The notes beneath the pieces are model-generated. The model ran no database searches, had not been told where the DNA came from, and saw only the letters and a list, made by a program, of their open reading frames with translations. Made by a program: the position numbers and the translations under genes. DNA of 64,000 nt from Nematostella vectensis (lineage: Eukaryota; Cnidaria; Anthozoa; Actiniaria; Edwardsiidae), in contig NC_064037.1 in NCBI RefSeq assembly GCF_932526225.1, forward strand, positions 7,794,203 to 7,858,202, in the 5' to 3' direction. Each line of letters begins with the position of its first letter. Within the stretch, counting starts at the first letter, position 1. Shown here piece after piece: positions 32,308 through 43,000 of this stretch.

Positions 32308-34098
32308 TGAACTGTGCGCATCTCACCATATGATGGAGATCTTATTCAAAAAGTATAAAGAAACTCTCTCAAGAACCCTGCTTTTTATAATTGTCATAAG
32401 TATCATCATTATTGCTGTTGCATTATTTTGACTTGTGCGGGGCTCTAATTCGGAAAGCGCGCTATAATTCAGATCTAATATGAGATCTGTTACATGTCTT
32501 TTTCGGGCTTCCTCGAGCGTCTGGTCAGAGCCACACCTTTAAAATTGGAAGCACACGTTTTCACACTGGTTGCGCCTTAGAGGTGGCGCTTATTAGAGGG
32601 CGCGCACATTTAAAGCGGGCATTAAAACGAGCATTTACAGTTTCACTTATTGATCAACAGGAATCTTATTCTATACAGCTTCTTAAGGCCGGAAGCAAAT
32701 ATATTCCGTTTATCTATTTTGCATAGTAATATTTCATTTCATCTAAAGGTGAATTTAAAAATGAGGTGTTGCACAGCATCGTGGGAGATACAAACAATTA
32801 ATTTAAGATGAAAGCAATGGCACGTATAAAGAACTTTCTATTTTCTGCAGAGGTGTACAGGGTAAACAGGAAAATATTGGAACCCTCTTCAAATATCTTG
32901 GGTAGCAGGACCGTATACGAAAATAAAAACTTAACTCCTTTTTCAATATTCTATAGTATGGTTTTCATTCACTTGCGATAGTCATAGAGTACTTTGTCAA
33001 GCCAGGGGACACTATTAGAATGTATTAGTGTTAAATATGCATAAAGTGTACTCGTAGTTTCCAGCGAAGTAGTATTGAAATGTACAATATTAAAAACGAT
33101 TATTAAATGTACAGAAAGTGAAGATTTGTTAAGAATCAAATAAATTTGCATTTTCTGTCATTTAAGGATTTTTTGTTACCCCCCAAAATATATTGTCTCT
33201 TCAGCCCCATCTACGCATGCGATAATTGCATCATTGCACCCTTAATATGGCTTGCATTCGACAAGACCTACAGAGGGATCGCAAATATAGATTTTACCGA
33301 CGCACACGACCCGGTTGAATGAGACAGTTTCTTTATTTTTATTCCCTTAATATAACAGTTTTCTATTGACAACGTTAGTTGGTAACACCACTAACTATAT
33401 ACGAGGACATAAATACCAATAGCTGAATACCAGATAGAATGGCTCAGAGTGGACGAAGGTTGCCAGATAGAGTGGGTCGAGTTGGATGGAGGCAATGGAG
33501 GCTATGCCAGGGACGGGTTGGGGGAGAGCACTACTGGGATTTTTTTGAATCACCATTTACCGCCTCCCCAGGACTGGACTCTTTCTTGTTATTTTCGTCA
33601 TAATTATCAAGATCGGGATGGTCTTCGTATCTGGAACAAATGGAGTTGAGGTAAGGTACGGTATCCGTTTTTAACCGATGGTTTCTTTTGCATACAGTGC
33701 ATATGCCTGTCACCAAAGGTGCAATAGCCTGCATAGTTCCTTGGGTTTCAGCTTTGACAGAGCTTATGAGTTCGACAGCGCAGAAAAAGGGGGAAGGCAG
33801 AAAGAAATGTGGAGGGAAAGAATGGTGACCTTACCCGCCCTCTTCTCTTTTCATTTTTCGCCTGTTCTTACTCCCGTAAACGCTTGCTGTGCAGGGGCTG
33901 GTTCACAGAAAGCAGGTTAGCACTAACCTGGGATAAATACGGCTTTTGATTGGATAAAACGAGCATTTATCCCAGCGTTAGCGTTAACCTGCTTTCTAGC
34001 AACCCGGCCCAGGCTAAAGGTGCTGTTTCATAGCACCATGGTGAATCGAATGACAAGTGTGACTTTCAAACCCAATAACTAATCACGGTTATTTAAAC
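32308..34098. other. Intergenic, one small foldback
   Basis: At 33908-33996 agaaagcaggttagcactaa and its partner gcgttaacctgctttct flank an atttatccca/tgggataaat inner stem, forming a roughly 90-120-bp foldback MITE. Elsewhere no exon is supported. The 3' UTR of the SPP gene should start just below 34099 on the minus strand. Confidence 0.5.
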
Positions 34099-37000
34099 TT
34101 ACTTCAAGATTTCTTTGATTTCTCCTCGTAGCAGAGCGAGTGTGAGTGGGGTTCCAACACAAGCGGGGACTAGATAGAGCAGAGCGGGCTGGGCCGCCTT
34201 AAACTTGTGCATCACAAGAACTGTGGTAATAAGTCCAACCAAATATGCCATGAAAGTGGCATAGAAATACACAGTGCTCTTACTCCCGTGCTTGCTGTGA
34301 ATAGAACAACATACTGTTAGAGAATGGAACAAGAAAGATGGACTTGTTTAAGTCACCCTCTATAATCCCCCTACAAACACTTGGAAATATGCAGAAATGA
34401 GGCATGCAGCGAGTTGTACAAGATAGAGCCAATCCAATAAGAATTCCAAGAGAATGGTTGAAAAGGCTATCTCACCTGACATCATATCTTAGTAGTAAGG
34501 CGATGAAGATTCCTACAAAATGAAGCCAAAATACCATGAGTTGGATAATACATATAGATTACATTGGTACTTCTACAACCAGCCATTCCCATGAATACAG
34601 TATCTGTTGTTTGAAATTAATCAAAATACCCAAAAGTAGTGTTTGTTAACCAGAGTATAAATATGGTTCACCAAAAACGGGTAGTTGAAAAACTGTAGTT
34701 TGGAATTCATAGTCAGAATTTTTTACTTTGCTATTCCTTTGCCCCTATTTAAAGTTTTTCTATTCTGTCCTTAGTCTCTGCGATCCTTCACACAGAAATT
34801 GTTTATATTGTACATTCTACATATACAACACACAGGGTGTGAGGAGTTAAGCATACCAGTTTATTGGAGACAATATACAGTATACATGAGTGATATGGAA
34901 CAAACTTTAAATGTAGATTTAATGCAACTTTAAAATAACATGTCCATCTATTAGAAAACTGGGAAAATAACCGCGAAAAAACAACGTGACATGCAAAACT
35001 GATAAGGTCAAGTTAAAGTGTAATTAGCTAAATACATTGTAGACATGAGGGAACCTCTAAGTAACTCTGAATGACCAAGATAAACAAATAAATACAGGGT
35101 TGCAGAACAGTAAGATCCTCCCCTGGTTTCCCGGGTACCCACTTGTCCATTGTATGTTCAGTGTGTGACGGTATCTGAGAACAAAGGGCTCACAAATCTA
35201 GACTTTACTCATTTTGACCAACAAACCTGGAATAACAATGTCCCCAAGTCCTAGCATGGCAAAGTTGTTCGCTGCAAAGCCCTTCTCTAAGATATCCATA
35301 GGGAAAACCACTACAATTTAAAACAGTTATTTCAATAATGTTTTTCTCAACAAATGCAATACAAAAAAGTCCATTTTCATGTTTGGTGGTCAACTGGTTG
35401 ATATGTGAGTAAGAAAGGGAAAGATATATTTAACAAATCACTGATTTTTGCTCAGAGCTCTTGTAAAGTTAGAAAAACTAAAAAAATCTGAGGAAGCACA
35501 GGTTTCCCAAGTAATCACCCCAGGCTCTTTACAATTACAATACCATTTACAATAAAACAACAGCCATTAAACGCTTTTTATCTCCAGGATAGACACGATA
35601 TCAATTGGGTGATTTTATGAACACAATAAATGGTTGGAACTTACACTTGATTGGTGCTTCAAATGACTTTGCAACAGTCACCATTACATCTGTACCAAAA
35701 ACCTGAAAAACAAACAATTGAACCCATAAATAATTACACATGGATGCTAGCGGCATACTCCCCCTTTGCTTCCAAAAAGAATCACTAAAGCATTAAATCA
35801 CTAAAGCATTAAATCACTAAAGCATTATGCTAGCACATACCCAGAGATATTGTAAAGATACTGAAAACAAAGATAATGCAAATGAAGAGCCTGTGAGGCA
35901 CATTCCCAGAAGATACCACAAGTGAAGAGCCCTCACCTTTGAGGCACATTCCTAGAATATTTCATAAAGGGAGAGCCCCTCTACTATAAGGTACATTCCC
36001 AGAAGATATCATACGCAAAAAGCCCTCACCTTTGAGGCACATTCCTAGAATATTTTATAAAGGAAGAGCCCCTCCGCTATAAGGTACATTCGCAGAAGAT
36101 ATCATAAAGGAAGAGCCCTTCCACTATAAGGCACATTCCCAGAAGATCTCATAAAGGAAGAGCCCCTACATTATAAGGCACATTCCCAGAAGATCTCATT
36201 AAGGAAGAGCCCTCCCCTCAGAGGTACATTCCCAGAAGATCTCATAAAGGAAGAGCCCCTCCCCTCTGAGGTACATTCCCAGAAGATCTCATAAAGGAAG
36301 AGCCCCTCCCCTCTGAGGTCCAGTACATACCCAGAAGATATCATAAATGAAGAGCCCGCCCAATAGGATACAGCCCGTGGAGATGGAGTTGAGGTGTAGC
36401 AGTTCAACACCATTTAATGAAAAGGCCAGGCCGAAGATATTGTTGGCAATCCAGTGCTGAAAGACCAAGACAAACATTATAACAAACATCTTCCAATTAT
36501 TTAACAATATGTTTTTTTAAAAGATCACAGACTGATTAGTCCTTTCTTTATTTCAGTTTTTACTGTATCCACAAAATATTAAGTCATTTGTCAACCATTG
36601 CTCGCACCACTCTTCCAAGTCCAGGTTTTCTTGCCAAAAAATCCAGACTCTAACAAGTTGGCTACCAATGGCAATTGCCGTTAGCGCCAACAACATATTT
36701 AAAAACAGGTGTATATATTTTTTAATTTATGCAACCCTAGACTCAGACTTCCCTTTGCTGCATTTTATTTTTAAAGTAAGTGCAAATAATGTACAGCATT
36801 TATAGGCTTCATACCTAAGCTAAATTACTTTTTATCACAGCAAAGACTATATATGCACATTTTAAATTTATGCAACCCTACACTCAAACTTCCCTTTGCT
36901 GCATTTTATTTTTAAAGTAAGTGCAAATAATGTACAGCATTTATAGGCTTCATACCTAAACTAAAATTACTTTTTATCACGGCAAAGACTTACCTTTTTT

Positions 37001-40000
37001 AAAAGATACCAGACTCCAAACACAAATGAGCCTCCCAGACAGAGTAGATCAATTCGATCAAAGTCATAGTGCATTACCTCTGAAAAAAAAAAAATAAAAA
37101 AAAAAAAAAAGAAAGTAGCTAATCACTCTCAACGCAGCTAGACGCTGAATTACTAAGGCGCAGATTCAGACATGGTCGAGTTGAAGGCACCTCAGGCAGC
37201 TGCCATACAACTTGTGTCTGACCACGGATCACAGCTTAGAAATTGTTGGTTTTGTGGAGAGATAAGGAAAACCGGAGAAAAAACCGCAAAACCGGAGAAA
37301 AACTTGCAACTAACCAACTAAATCAACTCATGTCAGACCCAAAAATCGAACCCAGTGGTGAGAGGCACGTCAGGCACTACAGAGCCATGCTCTGCCAACT
37401 GCTCCACGAAATTACAGTTTCACTACTTTGAATATCCAAATGTGGATAGTGCCGCTTTACTCATATGGTTGGCATGTCCACATATAAATATTATTATTAC
37501 CTTTTTTTTGGTCTCCTGTGCCCTCTGTCAGGTCAAATGTGTAGTTTTGATTGGGGAAGAATGAAGGCATTAGCCGCTCGACATTTGGCCTATGTAAGAC
37601 AAATAGCAACCTTTTATAATTTAGGTGAACAATATAACACAAAAAGAAGTTTGGTTAAAGTGTTATCCTGTTCCTATTTGAATACAAAATTTGAATACAA
37701 AATTTGAATACAAAATATATCTTTACATGTACATATATTAGTATTGGGGTCAGAATTTTAGACAGGGTCAGGATATTCCTGAATCTTAGCCTATTAGATC
37801 AGATCTGTTTTTTTTTTTCTGGAATCAGAATATTCTGAAAATACTGTAAGATTCAGGGATAAAGACAATCAACCAGATTGTTATTGATATTGTCTGCCAA
37901 TATCCTGTTATTATGATAAGTAAAGAGCAAACTCTACAAAATACATGACACTGTGTGATTAGGTCATCTTGGTATTTTGAGAGGCGTGTACATCTCCCTT
38001 TTTGCCTCCCCTCCCCTCCCCTCTGCCTGCCTTACTTATCTATACCTGGGCAAGTGGGTGAGGGCATCTATCTATACCTGGGCAAGTGGGTGAGGGCATC
38101 TATCTATACCTGTGCAAGTGGGTGAGGGCATCTATCTATACCTGAGCAAGTGGGTGAGGGCATTTATCTATACCTGAGCAAGTGGGCGAGGGCATCTATC
38201 TATACCTGGGCAAGTGGGTGAGGGCATCTATCTATACCTGTGCAAGTGGGTGAGGGCATCTATCTATACCTGTGCAAGTGGGTGAGGGCATCTATCTATA
38301 CCTGGGCAAGTGGGTGAGGGCATCTATCTATACCTGGGCAAGTGGGTGAGGGCATCTATCTATACCTGGGCAAGTGGGTGAGGGCATCTATCTATACCTG
38401 GGCAAGTGGGTGAGGGCATCTATCTATACCTGAGCAAGTGGGCGAGGGCATCTATCTATACCTAAGCAAGTGGGTGAGGGCATCTTTCTATACCTGAGCA
38501 AGTGGGTGAGGGCATCTATCTATACCTAAGCAAGTGGGTGAGGGCATCTTTCTATACCTGAGCAAGTGGGTGAGGGCATCTATCTATACCTGAGCAAGTG
38601 GGTGAGGGCATCTATCTATACCTGAGCAAGTGGGTGAGGGCATCTATCTATACCTGAGCAAGTGGGTGAGGGCATCTATCTATACCTGGGCAAGTGGGTG
38701 AGGGCATCTATCTATACCTGGGCAAGTGGGTGAGGGCATCTATCTATACCTGAGCAAGTGGGTGAGGGCATCTATCTATACCTGAGCAAGTGGGTGAGGG
38801 CATCTATCTATACCTGAGCAAGTGGGTGAGGGCATCTATCTATACCTGGGCAAGTGGGTGAGGGCATCTATCTATACCTGAGCAAGTGGGCGAGGGCATC
38901 TATCTATACCTGAGCAAGTGGGTGAGGGCATCTATCTATACCTGAGCAAGTGGGTGAGGGCATCTATCTATACCTGAGCAAGTGGGTGAGGGCATCTATC
39001 TATACCTGAGCAAGTGGGTGAGGGCATCTATCTATACCTAAGCAAGTCTATATCTATCTATACCTGAGCAAGTCTATATCTATCTATACCTGAGCAAGTC
39101 TATATCTATCTATACCTGAGCAAGTGGGTGAGAGCATCTATCTATACCTGAGCAAGTGGGTGAGGGCATCTATCTATACCTGAGCAAGTCTATATCTATC
39201 TATACTTGAGCAAGTCTATATCTATCTATACCTGAGCAAGTCTATATCTATCTATACCTGAGCAAGTCTATATCTATCTATACCTGAGCAAGTCTATATC
39301 TATCTATACCTGAGCAAGTGGGTGAGGGCATCTATCTATACCTGAGCAAGTGGGTGAGGGCATCTATCTATACCTGAGCAAGTGGGTGAGGGCATCTATC
39401 TATACCTGAGCAAGTGGGTGAGGGCATCTATCTATACCTGAGCAAGTGGGTGAGGGCATCTATCTATACCTGGGCAAGTGGGTGAGGGCATCTATCTATA
39501 CCTGAGCAAGTGGGCGAGGGCATCTATCTATACCTGAGCAAGTGGGTGAGGGCATCTATCTATACCTGAGCAAGTGGGTGAGGGCATCTATCTATACCTG
39601 AGCAAGTGGGTGAGGGCATCTATCTATACCTGAGCAAGTGGGTGAGGGCATCTATCTATACCTAAGCAAGTCTATATCTATCTATACCTGAGCAAGTCTA
39701 TATCTATCTATACCTGAGCAAGTCTATATCTATCTATACCTGAGCAAGTGGGTGAGGGCATCTATCTATACCTGAGCAAGTGGGTGAGGGCATCTATCTA
39801 TACCTGAGCAAGTCTATATCTATCTATACTTGAGCAAGTCTATATCTATCTATACCTGAGCAAGTCTATATCTATCTATACCTGAGCAAGTCTATATCTA
39901 TCTATACCTGAGCAAGTGGGTGAGGGCATCTATCTATACCTGAGCAAGTGGGTGAGGGCATCTATCTATACCTGGGCAAGTCTATATCTATCTATACTTG

Positions 40001-43000
40001 AGCAAGTCTATATCTATCTATACCTGAGCAAGTCTATATCTATCTATACCTGAGCAAGTCTATATCTATCTATACCTGAGCAAGTGGGTGAGGGCATCTA
40101 TCTATACCTGAGCAAGTGGGTGAGGGCATCTATCTATACCTGTGCAAGTGGGTGAGGGCATCTATCTATACCTGAGCAAGTGGGTGAGGGCATTTATCTA
40201 TACCTGAGCAAGTGGGCGAGGGCATCTATCTATACCTGGGCAAGTGGGTGAGGGCATCTATCTATACCTGTGCAAGTGGGTGAGGGCATCTATCTATACC
40301 TGTGCAAGTGGGTGAGGGCATCTATCTATACCTGGGCAAGTGGGTGAGGGCATCTATCTATACCTGGGCAAGTGGGTGAGGGCATCTATCTATACCTGGG
40401 CAAGTGGGTGAGGGCATCTATCTATACCTGAGCAAGTGGGCGAGGGCATCTATCTATACCTGTGCAAGTGGGTGAGGGCATCTATCTATACCTGAGCAAG
40501 TGGGTGAGGGCATCTATCTATACCTGGGCAAGTGGGTGAGGGCATCTATCTATACCTGAGCAAGTGGGTGAGGGCATCTATCTATACCTGAGCAAGTGGG
40601 TGAGGGCATCTATCTATACCTGAGCAAGTGGGTGAGGGCATCTATCTATACCTGAGCAAGTGGGTGAGGGCATCTATCTATACCTGGGCAAGTGGGTGAG
40701 GCCATCTATCTATACCTGAGCAAGTGTGTGAGGGCATCTATCTATACCTGGGCAAGTGGGTGAGGGCATCTATCTATACCTGAGCAAGTGGGTGAGGGCA
40801 TCTATCTATACCTGAGCAAGTGGGTGAGGGAATCTATCTATACCTGGGAAAGTGGGTGAGGGCATCTATCTATACCTGAGCAAGTGGGTGAGGGCATCTA
40901 TCTATACCTGAGCAAGTGGGTGAGGGCATCTATCTATACCTGGGCAAGTCTATATCTATCTATACTTGAGCAAGTCTATATCTATCTATACCTGAGCAAG
41001 TCTATATCTATCTATACCTGAGCAAGTCTATATCTATCTATACCTGAGCAAGTGGGTGAGGGCATCTATCTATACCTAAGCAAGTCTTTATCTATCTATA
41101 CCTGAGCAAGTGGGTGAGGGCATCTATCTATACCTAAGCAAGTCTATATCTATCTATACTGTACCTGAGCAAGTCTATATCTATCTATACCTGAGCAAGT
41201 CTATATCTATCTATACCTGAGCAAGTCTTTATCTATCTATACCTGAGCAAGTGGGTGAGGGCATCTATCTATACCTGTGCAAGTGGGTGAGGGCATCTAT
41301 CTATACCTGGGCAAGTGGGTGAGGGCATCTATCTATACCTGGGCAAGTGGGTGAGGGCATCTATCTATACCTGGGCAAGTGGGTGAGGGCATCTATCTAT
41401 ACCTGAGCAAGTGGGCGAGGGCATCTATCTATACCTGTGCAAGTGGGTGAGGGCATCTATCTATACCTGAGCAAGTGGGTGAGGGCATCTATCTATACCT
41501 GGGCAAGTGGGTGAGGGCATCTATCTATACCTGAGCAAGTGGGTGAGGGCATCTATCTATACCTGAGCAAGTGGGTGAGGGCATCTATCTATACCTGAGC
41601 AAGTGGGTGAGGGCATCTATCTATACCTGAACAAGTGGGTGAGGGCATCTATCTATACCTGGGCAAGTGGGTGAGGCCATCTATCTATACCTGAGCAAGT
41701 GTGTGAGGGCATCTATCTATACCTGGGCAAGTGGGTGAGGGCATCTATCTATACCTGAGCAAGTGGGTGAGGGCATCTATCTATACCTGAGCAAGTGGGT
41801 GAGGGAATCTATCTATACCTGGGAAAGTGGGTGAGGGCATCTATCTATACCTGAGCAAGTGGGTGAGGGCATCTATCTATACCTGAGCAAGTGGGTGAGG
41901 GCATCTATCTATACCTGGGCAAGTCTATATCTATCTATACTTGAGCAAGTCTATATCTATCTATACCTGAGCAAGTCTATATCTATCTATACCTGAGCAA
42001 GTCTATATCTATCTATACCTGAGCAAGTGGGTGAGGGCATCTATCTATACCTAAGCAAGTCTTTATCTATCTATACCTGAGCAAGTGGGTGAGGGCATCT
42101 ATCTATACCTAAGCAAGTCTATATCTATCTATACTGTACCTGAGCAAGTCTATATCTATCTATACCTGAGCAAGTCTATATCTATCTATACTGTACCTGA
42201 GCAAGTCTATATCTATCTATACTGTACCTGAGCAAGTCTATATCTATCTATACCTGAGCAAGTCTATATCTATCTATACCTGGGCAAGTCTATATCTATC
42301 TATACCTGAGCAAGTCTATATCTATCTATACCTGAGCAAGTCTATATCTATCTATACCTGGGCAAGTCTATATCTATCTATACCTGGGCAAGTCTATATC
42401 TATCTATACCTGGGCAAGTCTATATCTATCTATACCTGAGCAAGTGGGTGAGGGCATCTATCTATACCTGGGCAAGTCTATATCTATCTATACCTGGGCA
42501 AGTCTATATCTATCTATACCTGAGCAAGTCTATATCTATCTATACCTGAGCAAGTCTATATCTATCTATACCTGGGCAAGTCTATATCTATCTATACCTG
42601 GGCAAGTCTATATCTATCTATACCTGGGCAAGTCTATATCTATCTATACCTGAGCAAGTGGGTGAGGGCATCTATCTATACCTGGGCAAGTCTATATCTA
42701 TCTATACCTGGGCAAGTCTATATCTATCTATACCTGAGCAAGTCTATATCTATCTATACCTGAGCAAGTCTATATCTATCTATACCTGGGCAAGTCTATA
42801 TCTATCTATACCTGGGCAAGTCTATATCTATCTATACCTGAGCAAGTCTATATCTATCTATACCTGGGCAAGTCTATATCTATCTATACCTGAGCAAGTG
42901 GGTCAGGGCATCTATCTATACCTGGGCAAGTGGGTGAGGGCATCTATCTATACCTGAGCAAGTCTTTATCTATCTATACCTGAGCAAGTCTATATCTATC

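Noticed and set aside
36171-36413. Small minus-strand gene with GLFLYEIFWEC repeats
   Set aside because: This frame is the tandemly copied end of SPP exon 6 inside intron 6, not an independent gene.
42444-42957. Plus-strand open frames of 69 and 99 codons (LYLGKSISIYTWAS repeats)
   Set aside because: They are translations of the minisatellite in the antisense direction of the SPP gene and have no start context or domain.
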